Below are positions 17,276 through 25,668 of a stretch of 32,742 bases of DNA, in pieces. A program made the position numbers and the translations under genes. Below the pieces are notes generated by a model that saw only the letters and a list, made by a program, of their open reading frames with translations, was not told the DNA's origin and ran no database searches. The first letter of the stretch is position 1, and each line of letters opens with the position of its first letter. Source of the DNA: Actinomycetes bacterium (GTDB taxonomy: Bacteria > Actinomycetota > Acidimicrobiia > Acidimicrobiales > Acidimicrobiaceae); the NCBI GenBank assembly GCA_021850605.1, contig JAJZLQ010000048.1, positions 1 through 32,742 of the forward strand, in the 5' to 3' direction.

Positions 17276-17281
17276 TAGGCT
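17276..17281 (+). promoter_or_regulatory. Candidate -10 element for a leaderless ctaG transcript
   Basis: TAGGCT (17276-17281) matches the actinobacterial TANNNT -10 consensus and ends seven bases before ATG 17289, so transcription could begin at the start codon. No Shine-Dalgarno sequence is present before ctaG, which agrees with a leaderless mRNA. Confidence 0.4.
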
Positions 17282-17288
17282 GCAGTCA

Positions 17289-18134
17289 ATGCACTTAGCC
17301 GCGGATGTCCTGTCCCCTCCGGTGCGTCTACACACCCTTCTGCTCGGCTTTCCGACGGACTGGCTGACGCTTCTTGCCGACGCCATCGAGCTTGCCCTGG
17401 CCATTGCCTACCTGGTCGGGGTCGCACGCCTGAAGCGAAGGGGGCGCAGCTGGCCGGCGGGCCGCACTGCCGCCTTCCTCTGTGGCGACGCCGTGATCTT
17501 CATCGCCACCGGAAGCGGCTTCGCGAGCTATGACGACTCCGTCTTCACGGTGCATGTGATCCAGCACCTCCTGCTCATGAACGCGGCGCCCATCCTGCTG
17601 GCACTGTCGGGCTCGATGACGCTGTTGCTCCAGGCGGCCAACCGCCGTACCCAGACCGTCGCCATCAAGTTCCTGCACTCGCGCTACCTGCGCTTCTTCA
17701 CCCTGCCCATCATCGCATGGCTGTTGAACTGGGTGACCATGTACGTCTACTTCCTCACCCCCGTCTACAAGCTCTCCATCGAGCATCCCCTCTTCCACGA
17801 CTACACCCACCTGCACTTCCTGATAGCCGGATTCTTCTTCTGGGGGGCTCTGATCGCTGTCGACCCGCTGCCGCACAAGATGGGCTTCCCGGCCAAACTG
17901 GCCTACCTGCTCTCCGGAATCCCCTTCGGCGCTTTCCTGGGCATCGCCATCATGCAGATGCACACCTCCATCGACCCGGCGGTCCACACCCTGGCCGACA
18001 CGCACATGGGCGGCTCGGTTCTCTGGGCCTTCGGGGAGATCTTCACCGTGGCCGCGCTGGGTGTGATATTCCTGCAGTGGGCCAAGGCGGAAGAGCGCGC
18101 GGCCGCGCGCATGGATCGTCAGCTCTATGGCTGA
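17289..18134 (+). CDS. ctaG: Cytochrome c oxidase assembly factor CtaG (caa3_CtaG family)
   Basis: A 281-residue polytopic membrane protein with about seven hydrophobic helices. Conserved family segments are visible: the FTVHVIQHLLLMNAAPILLA helix with paired histidines, the HFLIAGFFFWGAL helix after DYTHLH, and the late IMQMH and THMGGS motifs. The family is needed for assembly of caa3-type cytochrome oxidase, probably in copper delivery or cofactor insertion, in the cytoplasmic membrane. No copper-binding Cys motif is seen and no oxidase subunits lie in the window, so the assignment rests on family resemblance. The start lacks a ribosome-binding site, consistent with leaderless translation. 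Confidence 0.88.
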   Translation: MHLAADVLSPPVRLHTLLLGFPTDWLTLLADAIELALAIAYLVGVARLKRRGRSWPAGRTAAFLCGDAVIFIATGSGFASYDDSVFTVHVIQHLLLMNAAPILLALSGSMTLLLQAANRRTQTVAIKFLHSRYLRFFTLPIIAWLLNWVTMYVYFLTPVYKLSIEHPLFHDYTHLHFLIAGFFFWGALIAVDPLPHKMGFPAKLAYLLSGIPFGAFLGIAIMQMHTSIDPAVHTLADTHMGGSVLWAFGEIFTVAALGVIFLQWAKAEERAAARMDRQLYG

Positions 18135-18241
18135 CAGAGCCGGAGCTTTCCCCTGTGCCACTTTGTTTCCCGGTGGTAACATAACTCGGAGAAGGCGGGG
18201 CCGACGGTGCCCCCGAACCGATCAGATCGGATAGCCAAGAG

Positions 18242-19408
18242 ATGGAAGAAGCCGTAATCGTTGCAACTGCACGCACCCCGATCGGCCGTGCGTACAAGGG
18301 CTCCCTTGTCAACTACCGTGCCGACGACCTGGCAGGATTTATCGTCGATGACCTGCTGAAGAAAGCCCCGGCACTGGATCGCTCCGAGATCGACGACGTG
18401 ATCATCGGCGCCGCCAACCACGTCGGCGAGCAGTCCTTCAACCTGGGCCGCAATGTCGGCGCACTGGCAGGGATCCCCGACACGGTGCCCGGGACCACGG
18501 TCAACCGCTTCTGCGCCTCCTCCCTGCAGTCGATCCGTATGGCCTTCCACGCCATCGCGGTCGGCGAGGGGAACATCTTTGTTGCCGGCGGCGTCGAGAG
18601 CGTCAGCCGCAACATGGGCGTGGGCTTCCGCACCGAAGACCTCAACCCCCGCTTTACCGACCACAGCCGGCCGGACTTCATCAACGAGATGTACATCGCC
18701 ATGGGCATGACCGCGGAGAACGTGGCCGAGATGTACGACGTCTCACGCGAAGACATGGACGCCTTCGCCAAGCTCTCCCAGGACAGGGCGGTGGAAGCTC
18801 AGGCCAACGGCTTCTTCGAGCGCGAAATCACCCCGGTGACCCTTCCCGACGGGACCGTGGTCTCCAAGGACGACGGCCCGCGCGCCGGCACCACGCTGGA
18901 GCGCCTGGCCGAGCTGAAGCCCGCCTTCAAGGAGGGGGGCAAGGTCACCGCAGGGAATGCCTGCCCGCTCAACGACGGGGCGGCGGCAGTGCTGGTAATG
19001 TCCCGCTCAAAGGCGGAGGCCCTGGGCTTGAAGCCGATCGCCCGCATCGTCGCTTCGGCGGTGACGGGACTGGCACCCGAGATAATGGGCGTGGGGCCGA
19101 TCGAGGCGGTGCGCAAGGTGCTGGGCATGGCAAAGATGTCCATCGGCGACATAGACGTGGTGGAGCTGAACGAGGCCTTCGCCGCCCAGGTCCTGCCCGT
19201 CTGCCGCGAGCTGGGCATCTCCATCGAGGACCAGCTCAACCCCCACGGTGGAGCCATCGCGCTCGGCCACCCCTTCGGCATGACCGGCGCGCGCATCATG
19301 ACCACCCTTCTCAACGACCTCACCACCATGGACAAGACCATCGGGCTGGAGACGATGTGCGTCGGAGGCGGACAGGGGATGGCCATGATCGTGGAGCGCC
19401 TCAACTAA
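18242..19408 (+). CDS. Thiolase (acetyl-CoA C-acyltransferase)
   Basis: A 388-residue thiolase. The nucleophile C91 sits in NRFCASSLQSI, H343 in GHPFGMTGARI and the second cysteine C373 in CVGGGQGMAM, so all three catalytic residues are intact. It either cleaves 3-ketoacyl-CoA (beta-oxidation) or condenses two acetyl-CoA; the sequence does not separate FadA from biosynthetic thiolase, although the NPHGGAIALGHP form and length fit a degradative FadA-like enzyme. No hydratase or dehydrogenase partner is adjacent. The upstream gap contains TAACAT (18177-18182), a possible -10 without a clear -35. A strong terminator follows at 19466-19500. Confidence 0.9.
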   Translation: MEEAVIVATARTPIGRAYKGSLVNYRADDLAGFIVDDLLKKAPALDRSEIDDVIIGAANHVGEQSFNLGRNVGALAGIPDTVPGTTVNRFCASSLQSIRMAFHAIAVGEGNIFVAGGVESVSRNMGVGFRTEDLNPRFTDHSRPDFINEMYIAMGMTAENVAEMYDVSREDMDAFAKLSQDRAVEAQANGFFEREITPVTLPDGTVVSKDDGPRAGTTLERLAELKPAFKEGGKVTAGNACPLNDGAAAVLVMSRSKAEALGLKPIARIVASAVTGLAPEIMGVGPIEAVRKVLGMAKMSIGDIDVVELNEAFAAQVLPVCRELGISIEDQLNPHGGAIALGHPFGMTGARIMTTLLNDLTTMDKTIGLETMCVGGGQGMAMIVERLN

Positions 19409-19465
19409 TCTTGGCCCAAGTACCGGGTCCGGGCCCATCGGCACCGGGCCCAAGCATGGTTCCCA

Positions 19466-19500
19466 GCCTTCCCCCGGGGACACGAGCCCCGGGGGAAGGC
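19466..19500 (+). terminator. Strong hairpin terminator after the thiolase gene
   Basis: A 14-bp perfect stem, GCCTTCCCCCGGGG (19466-19479) with its complement at 19487-19500, encloses a seven-base loop. It lies 57 bases after the thiolase stop. The 3' arm ends about 20 bases before the next gene's start, so that gene's leader begins in or after the hairpin. Confidence 0.8.
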
Positions 19501-19520
19501 CTTCTCACGAAGTGGTGCGA

Positions 19521-20183
19521 ATGGCCGAGAACCCCGACAAGTCCACCCCCGGGTCCGAGGAGCCGGTGGCCACCAGGCTGATCCTGGTCCGCCATGGCAA
19601 GACCGCGACCACCGGACAGGTCCTGCCCGGACGCGCGCACGGTCTGCTGCTCGCCGAAGAAGGGCGCAGCCAGGCTGAGGAGGTCGCCAAGGAGCTGGCC
19701 TTCATCGAAAAGATCGCCGCCATCTACTCCTCCCCCCTGGAACGGGCGATGGAGACCGCTGCACCCTTGGCCGCCGCCCGCCAAATGGTGCCTCTCGTCG
19801 ACGAGCGCCTGTACGAATGCGACTTCGGCTCATGGACCGGGCGAAGACTGGACGAGCTGACCAAGCTGCCCGAATGGAGGGTGATCCAGCACTCCCCCTC
19901 CAAGTTCACCTTCCCCGAGGGGGAGTCGTTCCGCTCGATGAGCACGCGCATGGTCGACTTCCTGGAATGGGTGCACGCAAGCCACCGGGGAGAGACCGTG
20001 GTGGCATTCTCCCACGCCGACCCAATCAAAGCCCTGGTGGCGCACTGCCTGGGCATGCACCTCGACTCCTTCCAGCGCATCGTCATCTCCACCGCCGGCA
20101 TAACCGGCATCTCCATCACCGACGGTGCCAACTACGCTTTGTTTGTCAACTCAACTCCGAAGCCAAACCTGAAAGTCTCCTGA
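19521..20183 (+). CDS. Histidine phosphatase-superfamily protein, MSMEG_4193 type
   Basis: A 220-residue phosphoglycerate-mutase-fold protein. LVRHGKT holds the phosphorylated histidine (H25); YSSPLERAMETA, the acidic region around YECDFGSWTG and FSHADPIK (second histidine) complete the active site. Resemblance is to the actinobacterial family annotated as MSMEG_4193 putative phosphomutase, whose substrate is unknown. It is the first gene of a conserved actinobacterial set with DUF3090 and the SCO1664-type protein. The start is uncertain: ATG 19521 is given, but GTG 19566 would give 205 residues beginning MATRLILVRHG, near the family's usual length. One base separates its stop from a possible TTG start of the DUF3090 gene. 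Confidence 0.85.
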   Translation: MAENPDKSTPGSEEPVATRLILVRHGKTATTGQVLPGRAHGLLLAEEGRSQAEEVAKELAFIEKIAAIYSSPLERAMETAAPLAAARQMVPLVDERLYECDFGSWTGRRLDELTKLPEWRVIQHSPSKFTFPEGESFRSMSTRMVDFLEWVHASHRGETVVAFSHADPIKALVAHCLGMHLDSFQRIVISTAGITGISITDGANYALFVNSTPKPNLKVS

Positions 20184-20196
20184 CTTGTCCCTAGAG

Positions 20197-20682
20197 ATGA
20201 ACTTCGAACTGCCCGAAGCGGTGGCTCTTGGCGCCATCGGCGAGCCCGGCAATCGCGTCTTCGTCATCCAGATTCGCACCGCCTTGGATGCCATCACCTT
20301 GAAACTGGAAAAGACCCAGGTGGCCGGGTTGGTTCGCTATATCGCTCTCATTCTCGGCGACTTGGACAAGCTCGGCCACCTGCCCAAGGCTGCCGCAGTG
20401 GTCCCGCCGCTCGAGCCGCTCTTCGTGGTGGGCGAGATCGCCGTGGCCTACTCCGAGGACGAGGACTCCGTCACCCTGACCTTGACCGAGCTGACCGAGG
20501 ACGAGGAGGCCGCCTCCAAGGTGACGGTGGAGATCACCAAGGAGCTGGCCGGCACTCTGGCCATCCAGGGTACGGAGCTGATCGAATCCGGCCGTCCCAC
20601 CTGCCCGCTCTGCGGCTTCCCGATCGAACCGGAGGGGCATCCGTGTCCGCGAACGAACGGCTATCGCGCTCCCAAGCCCTAG
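20197..20682 (+). CDS. DUF3090 family protein with a C-terminal zinc ribbon
   Basis: A 161-residue protein of the actinobacterial DUF3090 family. The N-terminus (ALGAIGEPGNRVFVIQ) matches the family's GxxGxPGxRxFxLQ pattern. The C-terminus has CPLCGFPIEPEGHPC (C136, C139, H148, C150), a likely zinc site. The function is unknown; family members are encoded with the preceding phosphatase and the following kinase-like protein, suggesting one pathway or complex. ATG 20197 fits the family start; TTG 20185 would add four residues. The 3' end overlaps the next gene by 40 bases, strong evidence of coupling. Confidence 0.85.
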   Translation: MNFELPEAVALGAIGEPGNRVFVIQIRTALDAITLKLEKTQVAGLVRYIALILGDLDKLGHLPKAAAVVPPLEPLFVVGEIAVAYSEDEDSVTLTLTELTEDEEAASKVTVEITKELAGTLAIQGTELIESGRPTCPLCGFPIEPEGHPCPRTNGYRAPKP

Positions 20683-21365
20683 AGCTGCTCAGCCGCGGCG
20701 AGATCGAGGTTGTCGGGCGCATGCCCGAAAGCTCCAACGCCACCCTGTACGCCAAGCTCACCCTCGAGGATCTCGAGTGCGCCGCGATATACAAGCCCGC
20801 CCGTGGGGAGAGGCCGTTGTGGGACTTCCCGCCCGGCCTCCACCGCCGCGAGGTGGCGGCCTGGATGCTCTCCGAAGCCCTGGGATGGGAGCTGATCCCG
20901 CCCACCATCCTGCGCTTGGAGGCGCCCTACGGAGAGGGGTCCTTCCAGCTCTTCATCGACGCCGACTTCTCCGAGCACTACTTCTCGTTGGCCGCCCGCC
21001 CCGAGCTGGCCAGGCACTTCATCCGCCTGGCCGCCTTCGACCTTATCGCCAACAACACCGACCGCAAGTCCGGCCACGTCATCATCGACGCGGACGGCCA
21101 CATCTGGGGCATCGACAACGGTCTCACCTTCCACACCGAGCCCAAGCTCCGCACGGTGATATGGGAGTTCGGCGGCACTGCGCTGAGTGAGGAGGAGCTC
21201 GCGGCGGTCGAGCGGGTGGCCTCCGAGGCGGAGTCGGTGTTCGAGGGCCTCCTGGACCCGGCCGAGATCGAGGCCTTCAGGGCGCGGGCGCGCTACCTGG
21301 TGCGCAAACGGAAGCTTCCCTCGCTCAACCCCGACCTGCGCCCCTACCCCTGGCCGCTGGTCTGA
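20643..21365 (+). CDS. SCO1664-type protein, PI3/4-kinase-like fold
   Basis: A 240-residue protein with features of the phosphatidylinositol 3/4-kinase or HipA-like fold: candidate ATP lysine K51 in AIYKPARGERPL, E70 in HRREVAAWML, the catalytic-loop-like DLIANNTDRKSGH (133-145) and the metal-binding-like GIDNGLTFH (156-164). It is small for a lipid kinase, and the family is better viewed as an uncharacterised small-molecule or protein kinase-like enzyme. The GTG start at 20643 has GGAGGGG (20632-20638) at a good distance, and the gene begins inside the DUF3090 gene. Its stop is five bases from the acetyltransferase start. No substrate is known to me. Confidence 0.82.
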   Translation: MSANERLSRSQALELLSRGEIEVVGRMPESSNATLYAKLTLEDLECAAIYKPARGERPLWDFPPGLHRREVAAWMLSEALGWELIPPTILRLEAPYGEGSFQLFIDADFSEHYFSLAARPELARHFIRLAAFDLIANNTDRKSGHVIIDADGHIWGIDNGLTFHTEPKLRTVIWEFGGTALSEEELAAVERVASEAESVFEGLLDPAEIEAFRARARYLVRKRKLPSLNPDLRPYPWPLV

Positions 21366-21370
21366 GCGCC

Positions 21371-22105
21371 ATGGCCGAGGAGATCACCGAGATCCATAGC
21401 CTGGCCGAGGCCTGCGGGGCGGATCCCTACCTGCTCTGGGCGGCACAGGGCTTTGCGCCCGGCGTGCGGGCCTGGTCCGTCCAAGGCGCGGTGGCGGTGG
21501 CCTCTCCCCGGGTGTGCGCGCGTGACCGCGTCGTACTAAGCGGAGAGCCAGAGGGCGCGGCACAGCTCGCCGCGCTCGCCCTGGAGGAGATGGGACCCGG
21601 ATTCAGGCCCCAGGGTGACGCGACGCTGGTACGAGCGGTCCTGGCCAGGCTGCCGTGGCTGCGCTTGGTGGAGGAATTCGGCTGGATGCACACCCGAGCA
21701 GTGCCCGGCGACGCCGCAAGAGGCGCGGAATGGATCCCCCGGACCGGCTGGGCCGAGGTGGCCGACCTGCTCGCCCGAGCTAATCCGAGCAGCTACGCAA
21801 AGGTGGGAATGGACGGCGTGAGCCGCTGGGCGGGAAGCCGGACCGCTGGTGAGCTCGCGGCGGTGGCCGCCGACGCCTGGTCGAGCGCAGAGGTCGGTTT
21901 CATCGCAGGGGTGGGCACCGCACCCGCTCTTCGTGGAAGGGGATTTGGCCGCCAAGTGTGCGCCCTGCTCGCCTCAGACCTGCTTGCAACGCGGCCTCTG
22001 GTCGCCCTCCTGGTGGATGCGGACAATGCCGCCGCGATCGCCCTTTACCGGGGGCTCGGGTTCGAGTGGCGGTCCGTGGCGTCCTGCCAGGCGCGGCGCA
22101 CCTAA
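21371..22105 (+). CDS. GNAT-family N-acetyltransferase
   Basis: A 244-residue protein with a C-terminal GNAT domain. Motif A, GVGTAPALRGRGFG (180-193), provides the acetyl-CoA pyrophosphate loop, and NAAAIALYRGLGF (219-231) is motif B. The first 120 residues are only weakly GNAT-like and could be a degenerate second domain, as in tandem GNAT enzymes such as MshD. MshD is much longer (about 315 residues), so that assignment is not made. The gene starts five bases after the kinase-like gene and is probably the last of the operon. The substrate is unknown. Confidence 0.85.
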   Translation: MAEEITEIHSLAEACGADPYLLWAAQGFAPGVRAWSVQGAVAVASPRVCARDRVVLSGEPEGAAQLAALALEEMGPGFRPQGDATLVRAVLARLPWLRLVEEFGWMHTRAVPGDAARGAEWIPRTGWAEVADLLARANPSSYAKVGMDGVSRWAGSRTAGELAAVAADAWSSAEVGFIAGVGTAPALRGRGFGRQVCALLASDLLATRPLVALLVDADNAAAIALYRGLGFEWRSVASCQARRT

Positions 22106-22124
22106 GACTCCCCTTGGTCCTGAG

Positions 22125-22163
22125 GCTCGACGGGCCGTGCCCGGCGGGACCCGGCCGTCGAGC
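22125..22163. terminator. Bidirectional hairpin between convergent genes
   Basis: GCTCGACGG (22125-22133) pairs with CCGTCGAGC (22155-22163) around a GC-rich 21-base loop. It lies 20 bases after the GNAT stop and reaches the stop codon of the SEC-C gene on the other strand, so it could serve both transcripts. Confidence 0.55.
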
Positions 22164-24580
22164 TAGAGCCCCAGCATCTCCCTGAGCCGCGCGGTACTGA
22201 AGACCGCCGAGCCCTCCGGCGCGCGCGCCTCGTTGCGCTCGAACTCGGTCAGCAAGCGGTCCAGATCCTCCCTGAGAGTCGGATCGTCGGCAGCCTGACG
22301 AGGAGTGCGGCCGCGCAAGGCCGGAATCTCCTCATCCAGCCACTTCACCTCGGCGTCGCGAACGAACGCTGCCAGGGCGGCCTCCAAATCGGGGTCCTTG
22401 GCAGAGTGGGGCTCCGGCATCTCGCTCACGCCGCGCGGAGCCAGCGCGCCCATGGCGTCGGCGATGGGCATGAACTCCTGGGCGACGATCTCCAACGAGC
22501 CGAGCAGCTCCTGGACCTTGTTGGAGACGACGGCGAAGCGCTCCAGGGAATTGGCTCCGAAGGTCAGGATGTCGCCCTCGATCCTGAGCGTGGCCACGAT
22601 CGCATCCTCCATCCCCTGAGTGTCCTGCAGCGAAAGCCAGGCTCCGTCACCGTCTCTTTCGTAGTGCCGGTCAAGGATCGCGGCAGCGGCGGACGGGTCG
22701 GGAAGCCTGGCGCTCACCGAGCAGGCCACCAGCGCCTCGCCGGAGGTGTTGAACAGGGCCCCTACAGGGGCCGCGATGCGCGCCGCATGCCACTCGGCCA
22801 GATCGAAGGAGTCCATGTGCTCGTCCAGCATGGCCAGCACCTCGTCGCGCTGGCTAAGCGGTACCGGAATGACCACGCCGTAGAGGCCGGGGCCACCCGG
22901 GGTGAACGCCACCCGGGCAAGCATGTAATCCCCCACCGAGGCGCCCTCACTCGCGTTCTTCTCGGCCAAGTGGACCTCCTGCCAAGTGCGCACGTTGCGC
23001 AGACGGAACCAGCGGCCCGGCTCGACGGAGATCACCTCCCAGAGGTCGCGCTTGGACTCCGCCAGGGCCGCGACGACCTCGGCGTCCTCCCGGGCAAGGA
23101 TGGCCGAGCGTCGCGCGTGGTATTGCGCCAGGCTGTCGTCGTCCCAGGCGAGGAGATCCGTGACCAGCGCGTCATCGTCGAGTTCTTCGTCGAAGTCGTA
23201 GATACTGCCCAGGTGGGCCATCTCGTTGAAGAAGCGCATCCTGTGCCCAGGCCGCTCCGGGAAGAACGAGATCCTGCGAAGCAGCCACTCATGGCGCTTG
23301 GCAGGTGACATCTGAGCCCGCATTCCCTCGTGACAAGCCTTGTACTTCCTGCCTGATCCACAGGGACAGGGCTCGTTGCGCCCCACCTTGGGCATCTCGG
23401 CACCGAGCACCTCGTCCAGCCATTCGGCCTCCTCCCGGGCCTCCGGCGAGCCGGATCTGCCGTAGAGGCTCCGCGCCTCCGCGGCATCGCCTGAATCGGC
23501 GGCAAGAGCGGCAAGAGCGTCGATCGCCGGCTCGTAGCCGGGATCCCGCAGGTGCGCGCGCGCGAAACTGGCCCGGGCCTGCTCGGGGTCGCCGGCAATG
23601 TCGTGTATCCACCCCATGAGGTACATGCCCGCCGCGGCACGCGGTCCTCTCACCGTTGAGAGCGCCTCGGCGAACTCGCGGAAGGCCGGGCGGTGCCCCA
23701 TCTCACTTTCGCCATAGAGATCCACAAAGGCCGTGGCCACCACGGAGTGCGCCAGATGTCTTGCCGCCTCGGCTACGTCGACCCCACCGCGCAGCTCGGG
23801 AACCTGCCAGGCGGCAAAGGTGCTCTTCAGAGCGACCAGCTCGGCCAGGCAGCAGCGCTCCATGCCCCACAGCTCGGCAAGGAGGTAGAGAAGGTAGTTG
23901 TCGAACCCCGCGTCCAGGCCATCGATATAGGCGCCGTTGACGGGAATCCGGCAGGCGATGAAGTGCTCGCCCAAGGTCGGGCCGGGGCTGCGGAACAGAT
24001 CGGGCTCTCTGGCAAGCAGGTGGAGGATAAAGTCCTCCGCGTCGCATACCACCTTCTCGGCAACGAAGCGCGCATGGAGTTCTCCGAGAGCCCTGCGTTC
24101 GGCCTCTCCTTCCCCTGGATCGGCACAGGCCGAGACAATGACCTCCGAGCCCCGCTTGGTGAGAGAGATCAGATCACCTGGAGCAAAGGAGGTGAGCCAG
24201 TCCGGATCGATGGCGTATACCCATTGCGACCAGTCCTCGTCCATCTGGGTGAAAAGATTCGCATACGCGGCCAAAGGGTCGCCTTCGCTCGGCAGCCACA
24301 GGCCGGCAAAGTCAGGGAACTGCTTCAGACGGCCCTGCTCAAGCTCCTCGGCGCTCAGGCGATGGGTGAAGCACCGGCCCTCGATGAGTGGCGCCACCAG
24401 GTAGGCGATGTCCTGACTGTCAAGCCACACCTCGTCTCCGAGCGACTCGACCAGCTCGTCTTCGTCGTAATCCTCCTCGAGGAGCCCCTGGGCGATGAGC
24501 CGCGCGGCAAGCTCGGAAAGCGGAAGCGGCCCTTGGGATACAATCTCCAGGGCCGCTCGCGAGATCAATTCACCTTCCAC
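22163..24580 (-). CDS. Large SEC-C motif protein of unknown function
   Basis: An 805-residue soluble protein. One SEC-C zinc motif, [17 protein letters not shown] (C405, C407, C416, H417), sits in the middle. A TPR-like pair lies before it (about 318-375, with [19 protein letters not shown]). The last 60 residues include [21 protein letters not shown], a segment also common at the ends of SEC-C proteins and MbcA/ParS-like antitoxins. The N-terminal 300 residues are acidic with no recognised domain. SEC-C motifs bind zinc and often protein partners, so an adaptor or regulatory role is possible. The start is GTG 24580, with a GGGG run just upstream. It follows etfA by 36 bases. Confidence 0.75.
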   Translation of the reverse strand: MEGELISRAALEIVSQGPLPLSELAARLIAQGLLEEDYDEDELVESLGDEVWLDSQDIAYLVAPLIEGRCFTHRLSAEELEQGRLKQFPDFAGLWLPSEGDPLAAYANLFTQMDEDWSQWVYAIDPDWLTSFAPGDLISLTKRGSEVIVSACADPGEGEAERRALGELHARFVAEKVVCDAEDFILHLLAREPDLFRSPGPTLGEHFIACRIPVNGAYIDGLDAGFDNYLLYLLAELWGMERCCLAELVALKSTFAAWQVPELRGGVDVAEAARHLAHSVVATAFVDLYGESEMGHRPAFREFAEALSTVRGPRAAAGMYLMGWIHDIAGDPEQARASFARAHLRDPGYEPAIDALAALAADSGDAAEARSLYGRSGSPEAREEAEWLDEVLGAEMPKVGRNEPCPCGSGRKYKACHEGMRAQMSPAKRHEWLLRRISFFPERPGHRMRFFNEMAHLGSIYDFDEELDDDALVTDLLAWDDDSLAQYHARRSAILAREDAEVVAALAESKRDLWEVISVEPGRWFRLRNVRTWQEVHLAEKNASEGASVGDYMLARVAFTPGGPGLYGVVIPVPLSQRDEVLAMLDEHMDSFDLAEWHAARIAAPVGALFNTSGEALVACSVSARLPDPSAAAAILDRHYERDGDGAWLSLQDTQGMEDAIVATLRIEGDILTFGANSLERFAVVSNKVQELLGSLEIVAQEFMPIADAMGALAPRGVSEMPEPHSAKDPDLEAALAAFVRDAEVKWLDEEIPALRGRTPRQAADDPTLREDLDRLLTEFERNEARAPEGSAVFSTARLREMLGL

Positions 24581-24616
24581 CCACCCCAGAATACGTGCCT
24601 GGGGGGAAGTCTTGCG

Positions 24617-25585
24617 CTATCCCTTGCGGGCCTTGACCGCTTCGATGACCGCGGGAAGCACCTTCTGCACGTCGCCCACGATCCCCAGGTCGGCGATGGA
24701 GAAGATGGGGGCGTCGGCATCCTTGTTGATCGCGATGATGTTCTTGGCGCCCTTCATGCCCACCATGTGCTGGGTGGCACCGCTGATGCCACAGGCGATG
24801 TAGACGTTGGGCTTGACGGTCTTGCCGGTCTGGCCCACCTGGTAGGCATAAGGCACCCACCCGGCATCCACAATGGCCCTGGAGGCTCCTGCGGCCCCGC
24901 CGAGAAGGCCGGCCAGCTCCTCGATGAGGGCGAACTTGTCCGCCTGACCAAGGCCTCGGCCACCGGCGACGACCACCGGCGCCTCGTCGAGCTTGGGGCC
25001 GGTGCGCTCCTCGACGTGGCTGGCGACGACCTTGACCGCGCCGGCTACACCGATGTCGCCCGCGGCGACGGTTTCGGTGGTGATGGAACGGGGATTCTCC
25101 TCGGCCGCGAAGCTCTTGGGCCGGACCACGAAGATGGCCGGAGCGCCTGCGGTGAAGCGGGAGAGCGCTATCTGGCTCCCACCGAAGATGGCGTGCTCGG
25201 CCACGAGCGACCCGTTATCGGGGTTCAGGTTGACGACGTTGGTGATGACCGGTCGGTCGAGCTTGGCGGAAAGCCTTCCCGCCGCGTCTCGCCCCTCGTA
25301 GGAGGCGGGGAAGAAGATCGCCTCGGGCTGGTCGCCTGCGGCCCGGGCCGCCATTACCGCGGCCGCCACCGAGCCGGGCAGGCGCGAATCCAGGCCGGTG
25401 ATGGCCACCAGGCGCGAGGCTCCGAAGCCGGCCAGCGAGGACTCGACCTCGCCTCCCGGCTCGCCGACGACAAAAGCGGTCACTTCGTCACCGAAGCGGG
25501 CGGCTGCGCTGACCAGTTCCAGCGATGCCGCGGATACCTTGCCACCGGCCACCTCGGCCAGCACCCAGATCTTGGAAAGTCCCAT
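24617..25585 (-). CDS. etfA: Electron transfer flavoprotein alpha subunit
   Basis: A 322-residue FAD-binding ETF subunit. The N-terminal half begins MGLSKIWVLAEV; the C-terminal FAD domain contains GRGLG, the Q-TGKTVKP segment and the conserved ISGATQHMVGMKGAK and INKDADAPIF stretches. With EtfB it carries electrons from acyl-CoA and other dehydrogenases to the quinone pool, in the cytoplasm. The frame is open further upstream, but ATG 25585 matches the family N-terminus. It follows etfB by 83 bases containing an 8-bp hairpin. Family length is normal and no bifurcating extra domain is seen. Confidence 0.93.
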   Translation of the reverse strand: MGLSKIWVLAEVAGGKVSAASLELVSAAARFGDEVTAFVVGEPGGEVESSLAGFGASRLVAITGLDSRLPGSVAAAVMAARAAGDQPEAIFFPASYEGRDAAGRLSAKLDRPVITNVVNLNPDNGSLVAEHAIFGGSQIALSRFTAGAPAIFVVRPKSFAAEENPRSITTETVAAGDIGVAGAVKVVASHVEERTGPKLDEAPVVVAGGRGLGQADKFALIEELAGLLGGAAGASRAIVDAGWVPYAYQVGQTGKTVKPNVYIACGISGATQHMVGMKGAKNIIAINKDADAPIFSIADLGIVGDVQKVLPAVIEAVKARKG

Positions 25586-25608
25586 GACTAAAATCCGTTC
25601 CTTCTCTC

Positions 25609-25627
25609 GCCGGCGCCTTGCGCCGGC
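25609..25627 (-). other. Intra-operon hairpin between etfB and etfA
   Basis: GCCGGCGC (25609-25616) and GCGCCGGC (25620-25627) form an 8-bp perfect stem with a three-base loop in the 83-base gap between the two ETF genes. There is no U-run, so it is more likely to stabilise or partition mRNA than to terminate it. Confidence 0.5.
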
Positions 25628-25668
25628 ACTGCCACGCGTTCCCGGCAACGGGCCGGGATACGAGCCAA

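Noticed and set aside
23693-25591. A 632-codon plus-strand frame opposite the SEC-C and etfA genes
   Set aside because: It crosses two real minus-strand genes and their gap, and has a repetitive Gly/Asp/His/Leu-rich composition typical of antisense frames.
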